DNA from: Litomosoides sigmodontis
Taxonomy: Eukaryota; Nematoda; Chromadorea; Rhabditida; Onchocercidae
DNA: 64,000 bases
Reading direction: 5' to 3'
Assembly (NCBI GenBank): GCA_963070105.1
Contig: OY718804.1
Span: 6,657,317 to 6,721,316, forward strand
The notes under the pieces are model-generated. The model did not search any database and had not been told where the DNA came from. It was given only the letters and a program-made list of their open reading frames with translations. Shown here in pieces: positions 42,204 to 52,429 of the stretch; the first letter of the stretch is position 1, and every line of letters begins with the position of its first letter. Made by a program: the position numbers and the translations under genes.

Positions 42204-44470
42204 ATGTTGAAGAGAAAACGAAGTATTCTACAGATGTCAGAAGATGAGCTCGAAGCTCTGATCAAAGTGATTTCACCCGGTCGAGTCTCTCAAAACCATT
42301 CAAAGTCAGATCTTCAAGAGATAGCAATCCTTTGGTGCGTCCCTCTACTTATTGAACTGAGCAATTTCATCCCAAAAATTTCAAAATTATTAATTTTCTT
42401 CCGTCACATCATTATCATGATTAGCATGCAGAAGTGCAAAATATCTTTATCCAATTCACTTCATGGGATAATTTCATTCCTGTTGTTTTTTAGCAACAAA
42501 TAATTTCTCTCCCCTTCTCTTCAGGGTGTTGGAGAACGGCTTGAGAGTGAGTCATGAATTCACAGTCGACGGTAGCTATGGCGTCGTCGTTGCAGATGGA
42601 AACGAGTGCAGGCAGCTGCTGCTGCGAGAAGTCAGTGCTGTCGAGTGAGAGCTGATTTCATTACTGTGACAATCCTGGAAGGGATAGGTCTACGAAATGA
42701 GTAAACTCTTTGAGAGATTTCACTTCACACTCACATATTATTACACTGCCATTTTTACCATAAAATTTCATTATAAATCTAGCAGACAACTCGAACGAAA
42801 GACGAAAACAGAGCGACTCAGAGACGGCCATTTCTCTGCCACTTCCCTCAACCTTATCCTCTGGTGAGCTAGCTGTTCGGCCTGCTATAACGTTTGATTT
42901 AATCAATCTTTGCTTATATTACGTAAGTCACGTGTCTCCTTTTTTACATCAGTCGAGCACAGCAACTGAAACAAAGAATCATTTGCATGCTCAATTGAGC
43001 CCTTAAAACTTCAGAAAGTGAGTGAAAATTTCTTTCATTTCGATTCATCATCGGTTAGTCCTGTCATGAATGCATCAATCGGCGGTACTCTTTGGATTTG
43101 TATCTTTGACAGTGAAGGACAACCTCTAGTTATCATCCGTCCACTTTCTTTTAATTTCATTAACCCTAATCTGTCAATTTAATAGGAAAGAGAGCTGTCG
43201 TAGATCGTTCCTTTTTCTATGACTGTTGCCATTCCTTGAACTGTCAGGTTGCGTCAAATTATGTTGGAGGGGTGTTTTGCGGCAGAAGTGTATGTGGTAT
43301 ATTGCTTTCTTTCAAATTTCTTATCTCTTTGTTACCGCCATCTTTGAACGTGAAAAAGAAATTACCTATCGCACGCGACAAATGATTCATTTGAATTCTA
43401 ATTTACAGCCTAAATAAAAATAACCTTTTACTTCAGTTTTAAATAAATTTATTAATATTCATTTCAAATCCATCATTCCTACTGTGTCCGAGAAGGCTAC
43501 AATTCATTTAAATCCTAAAAGTAGAAAAGTTTTCCAAAAAAAGTGAAAACATCAAAAGAAACTGGAAGTCACTGAGTTAGCAGGAAAAGAGGAGGAAGAT
43601 AAAATTAAAATCATTCTGTAAGATAATTTCCAGCTAAATTACTTGGGCTAATATGATATCATAATTCAAAAGTGGTCTTTTCACAGCACAACGTTTCACT
43701 AATTTCAATAAATTTGATTTTTAATAAAGAGTATTTTATTTTGAAGGTGTGAGTGAACGCGCGAAGGACGTCGCAGAAAGGAAATCAGAGAACGATTTAC
43801 CATCTGAAACAGTTGGAGCAAGTCTTGCGGAAGAGACAAATGACAGTCGGAGTAATGCTGATGTCAGTTTCCACGTCATTAAAAAAATGGGATGCACTTT
43901 TTCATAGGCATTTTAAGCGTCTCTTAGCACAGTAATTAAGAGTTCTGAAAATGCTGAACAGTTGAAAAGTGAAATTATTGATAGCATGGTAAGTTGGAAT
44001 TTTAAGTCTTCCGCAATTCATAACTAAGGGAAATACTGCTTTGCTTTGCTCGTTCACTGTTCAGCTAGTTATCAGCAGTATAACTGTGATAAAGTTATCT
44101 TCACTTCATCATGGCGTTGTATTAAGCCAGAACTTCCCTTACAACATGGATCGAAACAAGTAATTATTGGCACACAACCATTACCGACAGCTTTATCGTC
44201 CGGCGATACCACAACAGAGAGCAACGAAGGTGACTGTCCTTATCAATGTCCGAACTAGGAAGTGATAGATAACCATGCAGCTTAATTCACAATTATTAAA
44301 TGGGATCTACCACAATATGCAGAAGTTTCAGGTTTCACAAGAAATCTGGAAAAGAAATTTCAGGCAGCAGAAAGAATCCGAAGGAGCGAGCTAAGCAACT
44401 GCAAGACGAAGGCGCTCAATGTTGCGCTGAATTTGGCAGTTTCTGTATTTCACTGTTCAGTAGTTGTTGA
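42204..44470 (+). CDS. Candidate multi-exon gene, family unknown
   Basis: I cannot name this gene, and the model is tentative. Several open, charged segments on the plus strand are bounded by splice-like sites. 42204-42304 starts MLKRKRSILQMSEDELEALI, 14 bases after a TTTGCACAG acceptor. 42525-42644 contains LENGLRVSHEFTVDGSYG and CRQLLLREVSAV, in matching phase with a GTGAGA donor. The segment from about 43749 (or 43761) to 43866 contains ERAKDVAERKSENDLPSE. 43933-43988 contains KSSENAEQLKSEIIDSM, before GTAAGT. 44065-44231 contains SSWRCIKPELPLQ and ALSSGDTTTESNE. 44364-44470 contains SRKNPKERAKQLQDEG, then several cysteines and TGA. The first join and the last join keep phase; the middle joins have competing options. 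The segments could also be chance open frames. Confidence 0.33.
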
Positions 44471-45438
44471 CGATTAATAACTGTGCAAATTTATTGCCTT
44501 CGGAGCATTGCTACTTTTGTTAGAGTTCGTACTTGTAATTTAAGTGTCAGAAAAGCATGGAATAAACGTGAGAGTGCAGCAGCAACTGACAGGAGGACGA
44601 CGTCAACGCCTTGCTCACGTCACTCATGCCATTTCAAAAAACCGTCATTACCAATGTTTGTAAAAATTGACTCCTTCATAGCAGACATGTTGTGCCGACG
44701 AACGATGTCGGACTGGTAGCGGCGATTGACTGCGTGAATTTCGCACCAACCGATTGTCGACTGTTCGACGGATTTCGGGAAAAGGTCAAGAAAGGCTGGC
44801 CGTGAGCTAGCGAGCCGTGACCTAGCGAGTCGCCGCCTAGCCGTCCGTCCGTGCGTCATCGAAGTGTGAAAGCGAAGTGCGAAAGTGTGCCGTGCTCGAG
44901 GAACAAATGAGCGAGCAAATGAAATCAGTGAAGGAGTGCATCATTCCCAATCGATTCATTGATAAGTGCGCGTACATCAGTACAATAACAACACACGTAC
45001 ATGGCTGGCTCGTCCTGCGCTCTCTCGCTCTCTCTCACCGCGTTTTCAACAGTTCGATTCGTCAGCATCCTTCACCCTTTCCTCCTTCGCTAGTGCCAGT
45101 GCTGGTGATGGATAACGTGAGGTACGTCGGATTTCATCAGACGACGCTTCCTGCATTTTCCCGTCATTACGCCAAAGCGATGCATTAGCAGTGTCCTCTG
45201 AAATGTGTTGGAGAGAAATTCATTCATTCACAAGCTCCTTCAAACTCTGCGAGAATTCCAAAATTCCATCTTCCCTATGGCATTCTATTTAGAGTTAGCT
45301 TGTGCTTGCTTACTACTTAGTCTGCTTTTCCGCGTACGTCCGCCACCTACCTCTTACTTACGCCGTCGGCACAATCAACCAGAAATCTCATCATATCTCG
45401 CTCTCCATAACACTAGAGGAAAAGAGTGTGGTTGTGTA

Positions 45439-45511
45439 GGCCCTGTGGCCCAATGGATAAGGCGTCGGACTTCGGATCCGAAGATTGCAGGTTCGAGTCC
45501 TGCCAGGGTCG
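45439..45511 (+). tRNA. tRNA-Arg (anticodon TCG)
   Basis: A 73-base cloverleaf. The acceptor stem GGCCCTG pairs with CAGGGTC (one G-U), the D stem GCC pairs with GGC, the anticodon stem TCGGA pairs with TCCGA around loop CTTCGGA with anticodon TCG, and the T arm is GCAGG-TTCGAGT-CCTGC. The discriminator base is G. A T run follows within 10 bases as a Pol III stop. No intron. Confidence 0.97.
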
Positions 45512-46374
45512 TGGCATTTTCTTGTTGTTGATGGGTGTGACGAGCGAGATTTTGGCGTTCCTGTTTTTTGCGCAGAACAAATGGGTGCGCCAATCAGGCG
45601 GTTGAATGGAATGATGGCGGGCCACTTTTGATCATTTAAGGTGTAGAGAACAGGGAACCAGCGACGATTGCTTTTTAAGCAGTGGAAGTAGGACTTTGCT
45701 TGGGGTGTGGTTGGTACAACCGCGGCTTGGAATAGGTTTTCCGGCTGAAGCGAAGCCTGAAAGCGGCCTTTAGTGATTTCTTTGTGAACTGATACTTGCA
45801 AGAATATGGAAGTTTGAAATGAGCACGTAATTTGCCAACCTAATTCCGCTCAGAGTAGAGAGAGGACCGCAAGGGATCGCAAAATGCCATGAGAACGCAT
45901 TCGACGCAATTCATTTGCTTATCGGAGAAGGGAAGACTGTCGTCGGTGCACTGCTCTTCAAGCTAACACCACGGCGCAACAAAAGAAAATAGAAATTGAG
46001 GAAATCTATGAAAAGAGAATTGGAGGAAGAAAAAGGCAAAGTTGAATCAGTGCTTTGACAAGACAGTTAGCAGTGATCCAAATGGAAGAATCTGAATGAA
46101 GTGGGATGAATGTTGGTGAGGATGAGTGTCAAATTATCGCAAAGATAATCATATCAACCGCTCAATCGCAATCCTCTAGTTTCTTCTTAAATAAAAATTA
46201 TCGAAATTTGAAAAAATAAGCAGTAAACTAAGATAACGATGAAATTTTAAGCTTAAAAGAATCCTAACACAGGGATGAGGTGCAGTTCGCAAAGTTTTTT
46301 CTCACCCGAAAGTATTTCCACTGGAACAGTTTTATGCATAAATCCATTTTCGCCATGTTAGTAAAATGTACCTT

Positions 46375-46447
46375 CGACCCTGGCAGGACTCGAACCCGCA
46401 ATCTTCGGATCCGAAGTCCGACGCCTTATCCATTAGGCCACAAGGCC
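46375..46447 (-). tRNA. tRNA-Arg (anticodon TCG), second copy
   Basis: Same length and anticodon as the copy at 45439-45511, on the opposite strand and differing at three positions: C to T in the acceptor stem, C to T in the D arm, and A to G in the T stem. The acceptor-stem and T-stem changes convert normal pairs to wobble pairs, so the fold is kept. A TTTT lies about 10 bases downstream on its own strand. The two genes converge, 863 bases apart. Confidence 0.97.
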
Positions 46448-47141
46448 ATGTTGTCAATCTAATTACCAATAAAAATTGATTTCCGTAGATCGGACAAAAC
46501 TTTTGAGTGGAAATTAACAATTTCCATCAAAGTTACGAAAGAAAAAAGGTGAAAAGGATGGACAGATCGATTGACAGCAATTACCGCAGCTGTGTGGAGC
46601 GATTGGATAACATGCGAGTGTGACCTTTCACATCGCTGATGAGCTTTGTAGAGGGTGGTGACCGATACCTTAAGAAAATCCTTCCAACATTTATGGCCAC
46701 CTTCCCCTGCCCCCCCTCCTCACTCCACACTCCACACTCTCCCTTCATGTGATTTTTATGGTAATTAAAGTCTTTTAACGATTAAATCATAATGAGACGG
46801 AATTCCGTAGATGTAGCGCTTTAATCTTTGAAATAAAATAAAATTAAGCAAAACAATTAACCTCAATGCTTTCTTTTCACTCTGGTAAGGTTCTGCATAT
46901 CCCAGAAATTAGTTCATATGAAATTCAGTTTTAGAGTGCAAGGAGGGAGGAATGCAATAAGAGCACTATGCGATCCGGCAGTTTATTTCAGAGAAAAGAT
47001 TTTGTTGCCAGAAATGGGGAAAACAGCCTTACTCAAAGTGAAGGGGTTGGTTGATGATTGGATGGGATGTGTTCTGAAATATCATGCTAGAGCACTGCAC
47101 CTGTTAGCGATCGACTCATTACTGATCAATGAATAATGAAA

Positions 47142-47750
47142 CTAAGCGAACTTTAGATGCAAAATTACTAAATAAAAGGAACCAAAATAAGGGAGAAGAA
47201 ATGACTCCTCGTTACGTGCCGTTCGATCGGTTCCGGTCAAATGATCCACCGTTTCGTTAATAGAACGTTCCGCTTTTTTACTGATTTGCTCAATTGCTCC
47301 AAGTACCGTTCCAGTACTGAATGACTTAACAATTGTTGACTAAGTTTGTGAAATGTAGGAGCGGAGTATTCTACAAATTAAATTAGGTAATTGAGTGAGT
47401 TGAAGTAACTACGAGTGGACACCTTCGGTTAAAAATTTTTAACCTGAGCAGTGTTAAAATTGCTCAAGAGAGTTTAATGGGAATATTATTAACAAGTGTG
47501 ATGAGTGGTATCGATTTTGAAGTAGAAAATTATTTCACAAAGCTGGACAATACCCTGTTAAAAAGCAAATAGCTCCATGAATTACTCCACGCTCAAGGAA
47601 ATTAGTAAGTTTCCGGATTTGTGTAACAACTTTGACTCTAATATCATCATTGTTCGGAGAACATAATGACGAAAAATTCTCCTTCACCGAGCACAACATC
47701 TCTTCCTCGTCGTGGTCATCCGAGTATGCATCTGCCCATATTGGCAACAT
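47142..47750 (-). CDS. Candidate 120-aa protein, two exons, family unknown
   Basis: Not recognised. Exon 1 (47750-47586) starts MLPIWADAYSDDHDEEEML and ends at a GTAATT donor on a codon boundary. Exon 2 (47339-47142) follows a CAAACTTAG acceptor in phase, contains GAIEQISKKAERSINETVD and DRTARNEES, and ends at TAG. The acidic N-terminus and charged helical middle look coding, and the product lacks signal peptide and membrane segments. Part of exon 2 is also open in a second frame, and the open frame of exon 1 continues to a stop at 47535 if not spliced. It lies head-to-head with the RING gene at 48019, 268 bases away, so the two may share a promoter. Confidence 0.4.
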
Positions 47751-48018
47751 ACCGTTCAAAAGAAATGTTTAATATAAAATGATAAATTATTGAATTGTTA
47801 TAGCATATTATGGTCGGGGGAAGCAGTTCGAAATGGATTGTGGAAATTAAGGAAACGAATATATCCATCCGTTTGCTAAAGATTAACGAACGCGCAACAA
47901 ATTTGAATATACAACAGCTAGAAGTGAAATAAGTGAAGACTTTTTTTTCCGTTATTTCTTAACATTTCTTATTTCGTGCGGTATCACTGTCATTCCGTCT
48001 AATCCCGCACCTCGGAGA

Positions 48019-49173
48019 ATGTCGGAAAACAAGAAATGCGAACCTTGCGGAAGCGGTTGCCACTCGGCTACGAATGCTCATGTTTTCATGGATATTACTG
48101 ATGCGAAGCCTTCTGATAGCGATTTTGAACTTCCAGCAATGGTTTGCTTAATTGCGTTTCAATTGCATTACGAGAAGCGATCTTTCCTTCACTATGCTCC
48201 AGCGATCATTCGTTATCACATTGTTTACTACGCAACGCAAAGTTCAAAAATCGGAAATGCCGCTTGTTACAGATAACAGTAAATAGTGAAGTGTTACGGT
48301 GCAGCACAGAGTTAATTTGATTACCTTATCACTGTCATATCGTACAGTTCATTTCTGCAGCCAACGATGCAAGAATGTGATGGACTATGTGGCGAAATTT
48401 ACTCGGCTAACCAATTGACAAAGTTTCCTTGTCTTCATGCTTTATGCGGAATGTGCCTGAATGAATGCTCACTTGTGGGTCAGTTGCATTTTCAAATTTA
48501 TTCCGCTGTTACTATGATTTTTCTAAATTACAAATTAAACTTTTATTTGCACATTTTTAAATTACTGAATTTCTGTTCACCTCTTCCTAAGTCCTGGGAA
48601 TTTCGATCAATACTTCCCTGTAATTAACACTTCCTGTTCATTTTCAGAAGTCTTTTCCACCTGAGAATTGCTCAAAAATTTGCCGAATTTGTTTTTTTCT
48701 TAAGTTCAATAACATAACATTTAGAACGTAACGGTAAATTTTTATGTCCGATGCGGGAATGTAAATATCTGAATTCCACGGCACTAACCTTCCATCAATC
48801 CGCTGCACCTTGTTCGGAGAAGAATATCGATGATAGGGAAAACAGTCCGGTTGAAGCACTTCCTGTATGGTATATGTATGGCATTAATTAAAAGTTCATG
48901 AAAAACATTTTTTTAGCTCTACTGTTTCACATGAAAAGCTTTCTTGATGAATGCAATTCAGAAATGATGATTACTCACTATGGTATTATTAAGATAATCA
49001 GGTAAGCGTACGGCGACCCGTGAAGAAACTTTATCCTTCCATTAACTGAAATGTAAATGAAATATTTTAATTTATAGGTTTCTAGTTCCTCCTCTACGAC
49101 ACCAATGACAAAATCGTACGCATCGAAACTCGCAGAATCAGAATCAGACGAAGATAGGACGAAAAATAATTGA
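48019..49173 (+). CDS. Small RING-finger protein (putative ubiquitin ligase)
   Basis: Four exons join in phase: 48019-48141, 48361-48478, 48725-48864 and 49078-49173, giving 158 aa. Residues about 46-95 contain a RING-like zinc site. The ligands are C-x3-C (ECDGLCGE), then x13, C-x-H-x2-C-x2-C (PCLHALCGMCL), then x14 and C-x4-C (LCPMRECKY). The first and last pairs are wider than the standard C-x2-C, so it is a variant C3HC4 module. A Cys-rich N-terminus (NKKCEPCGSGCHS) precedes it, and a Ser/Thr-rich, then acidic tail (KLAESESDEDRTKNN) follows. RING proteins usually act as E3 ubiquitin ligases; that role here is inference. The second exon's open frame runs on into the intron, so the exon 2-exon 3 join rests on phase and on completing the RING. 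A longer isoform using an exon at 50016 is possible. I could not match it to a named gene. Confidence 0.72.
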
Positions 49174-50015
49174 TTTTTGATAGAACTAAAAGTGAAGCGC
49201 TAAAAACATTCTATATCATTTGCATCTAGCAATGCAACTGTCAAAACGATCTTTTTAGCATTTTCCCATTCGATCTGAAAATTCCTTTGAAGTCAACTGA
49301 AATAAATAACTGAGCTTGAAAACGCCTGCACTGCTGAACCTAATTCATGGAGTAGTAGGGGCCATTGTGCAAAATCAACTTTTCAAAAACAAAACTTGCA
49401 AATTGCTGAAAGTGTTGCAAGAACAAGTAGAGGAGTGGCTGCATCGAGCCGATCGCTCCCAGAAGAGCTAGTTCCCTGAGAGAAGTACTTCACTAGTAAT
49501 AAGTAACAATCTCCCCTCTGCTCTACCTCTTACACCGCGCAAACTGCTTGTTATTTGCAAATAGTTCACAGTGACGAAACACACGTCACATAATTTGCTA
49601 TCAGACCGGAAGACACCAGCAGCTCCTTCGTATCTCTAGGAGTACGTACAAGTAAGTCAACTTCCTTGCTCTAACAGCGGCACACGTCTCACATACGATT
49701 TTTATAAATTTTCATGTTGCTGTTCAAAATGCTTGCAAATGTTCGAGTGTCGTCAGTTTTTCCATTCTTATCAATTTTTCACATTTGTGGAAAATATCGA
49801 ACTTTTTTCTAAAAGAACTTCTATAAAAGCACATATTTGTGAATTTAAATTTACGGTCGTTTTGACAAGATGCAATTTGCTAATTAAACCGTGAATTTCT
49901 CGGTGATAACCAGATAGACCGCAATGGATTTCCCTACACCTTTAAGTATCACGTAAATGATTAATTTAATAATACAGAAGATTGGAAGTTATTTGATAAG
50001 AAACTAATTTTTCAG

Positions 50016-50361
50016 AGAACGACGGCGGAGATCCATCGGCTCCGTTCGCTTTCAGCTGTTTTGTAAAGAATGCGTGCAATGCAAAGGATGCGTTTGGAAA
50101 ATTAGCAGGCTGCATTTGAAGGCGAATGAACCGACAAACAAATCTGTTTTCACTCGAAATGATGCGGCAAAGACAGACAAGGCTGTTGCTGATCTTAACA
50201 CGAAGTACTTGTCAATTTACTTCTGATAATTAATCACTGAACAGCTTGGAGATGTGCTCCTCTTCCACCGCGCCTCCCAAAAAGTGTTCCGCACTCGCAG
50301 CAGCATGCCCAAAAGCAAAAGCAACCATTCGGCGGTCACTTCACTGAGTTTAATTGTGTCC
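50016..50361 (+). other. Two exon-like open segments of uncertain parent
   Basis: Segment 1 (50016-50226) follows TTTTTCAG and is open in one frame to TGA, with ERRRRSIGSVRFQLFCKEC then VQCKGCVWK. It fits phase 2, which a GTACGC donor inside the last RING-gene exon could supply. Segment 2 (50246-50361) follows CTGAACAG, is open with VLLFHRASQKVFRTRSS, and ends at GTAAAATT. It could be an alternative first exon of the AMPK gamma gene. Neither assignment is established. Confidence 0.3.
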
Positions 50362-52417
50362 GGTAAAATTTCAGTTGATATTAGCAGAATTTCAGTTTAG
50401 CATTCCGCTTCCTCGCTACCTTTCCCATTTCTTTCACTTATCACTGAAAAGTCGTAGTTCAAGCAGCAAACTGCACTTTGTGCTTAGATATTCTCTATCT
50501 AAAAAATGAAAGAAAGCTTTAAACGCTGACAGACAGAGGACACGAAAACTTTTAATTAATTCAACTACTCGTCGTTGCTCATCGTAACATACGTAGTGGT
50601 TGGGACGTAATCCGTAAGTGTTATTCGATGCTTCCATGTATCACTCTATCGTAACCTTAGTCAGTAACGCAGGAAGCATTTGTCTAGCCCACTTTTTAAA
50701 GCTCTCGTGATAATTTCATATTAAAGCATAAAATGCAATGTCCCACTTAAAGAAGGCCCGTTTATTTCAATACTCTCCAAATTTTTATTGTAAAAGTTGA
50801 CAAGTTCGGAAGAAGCAGGAAAGAGTGCCGTTGAGGAACGGAAATTTCAACATACTTATGACACGAAAAAAGACGGAGATAGCGCTGCAACAGTGTGCGT
50901 TGGCGCAAATCCAGTAAGCAGTGTTTGTTAATGGCGCGAAACGCACCTGTTTCGCGGTTCCCATGTAGATGTTGCAGGTAGGGCTCAGAGAAGGTTAATT
51001 AGGTTAGGTGAAGTAGGTTGTGCGAGTGCGGCTGATATCCTTTGCTGGCATGTATTTGTGCCTCAGTAAAGACAAATGGCTTAACCGATCGGTACGTCGG
51101 CAAATATAGTCTCAGTGAGCAGTTAGTCTCCAATCACGATAACATTGTTTGCTAAAAAATCAAGATTTCATGGGACAGGTTGAAGCGCCGCCATCAATGC
51201 GTGATGGTTAAATGTAGGCATGGCCACATCCCGGCCGTATTTCTGACTCACACCTACAGTCCTCAATGCATTCAGTGACGAGAGGAGTGTGACCCTTTTC
51301 ACTTCAATCTTTGCCGTAACTGAATTTTCCGCTGAGCTTTCATATTGGTCACTTTGTCCAGGTCGTTGTGTTCCAGGCAGCTGCTCATCTGTGATGAGAT
51401 GATTGCTTTCCCTTTGAGACGGATCATGTGTATGAAGAGGAGTAATGGTGAGTTTGCAGCAAGCTTGAGACCGCGTAATTTTCGCGGTGTGAGAGGAATG
51501 CTTTGACAGAGATAGCTTTAGGAAGATGCGAGCTCAGCAAGGACCGTTAGTAATATGAGAAGTGATTCATTTGCTGCTTCACTGAATGCTTGAGCGAATT
51601 AATTATAGAAGCATAATAAGAGTTATCAATTCATGCAGCATTCAACTGACCGCCGCTTGCTACTCCTAAAAACCTTGTCGCGCCTGCCATTAAATCTTTT
51701 CTTGTCATTGTTTTGCTGCTGACCAAGTATCTTGGTCCAACCAGTGCTCTCATTACTGCCCTTTCTTTGAGCACCTATCTTTTCGCCGTCATCGCACTGC
51801 GACGCGACGACGGATGATATAGCAAGAGGGAGGCTATCACGTGCTTGAGACGATTTATTTTAATTCTTTAGTTACGCGGGTAATGATGGCTTCTTTCGTG
51901 CAAGGCATATATTTCTTTTTTCTTCTACTTATGAAATATTAGTAATTTTGGAAGTGATTTGGCTTAGATTTTCATAGAATTGGATGAAATTGTTAAATTC
52001 CGAACTCCTCTGAACGATTCGTAGTATCTGACCCATTTGTGAGTGCTTCCCATCCTCCACGCTTTTGTTCGTACGTCTTTGAAGTGACGGCTGGGAAATA
52101 CCTTATCTTTCGTATTTCCATCTAATTTCATCAGAATTGTGAGGTAGTAATCTTAAGTGGATTTAAACAAGTACGGTTTGATAATTTGATAATTAGTGAT
52201 TGAAGCATTTGGTGCAAGAATTTCAGTGGATTAAGTGTGGCGTTTTGCATTTTATCATTGCATTGCATTGAAATTTACATATGTTGTATAAAATACTAAA
52301 ATACATGTTTTAGGAACAAACATTGCTTAGCAAAATCTTGCACTAAAACTTAAAATCTCATATTCTTTCTGTAAATACTTCAAAGATTTTTTTTACACTA
52401 AGAACTCATGATCCTTC
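50362..52417. other. Spacer upstream of the AMPK gamma gene
   Basis: No supported gene. A minus-strand frame at 50434-50637 begins MEASNNTYGLRPNHY directly before a GTATGT, so it could be a lone first exon, but no partner exon was found. Confidence 0.45.
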
Positions 52418-52419
52418 AG
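52418..52419 (+). promoter_or_regulatory. Probable trans-splice acceptor of the AMPK gamma gene
   Basis: ATCCTTCAG lies 10 bases before the ATG at 52430, with no coding exon in phase upstream. Using this site removes the earlier out-of-frame ATG at 52408, which favours 52430 as the start. Confidence 0.55.
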
Positions 52420-52429
52420 GAAGTAAGTA

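Noticed and set aside
45205..45801. Open frames on both strands across the first tRNA
   Set aside because: They contain the translated tRNA (for example SEVRRLIHWATG or PGRTRTCNLRIRSPTPYPLG), a well-known spurious protein family in databases.
46918..47136. Plus-strand ATG frame of 72 codons
   Set aside because: No splice context and no recognised motif; too little to call a gene.
50434..50637. Minus-strand frame starting MEASNNTYGLRPNHY
   Set aside because: A GTATGT donor directly follows, so it may be a first exon, but no downstream exon could be joined.
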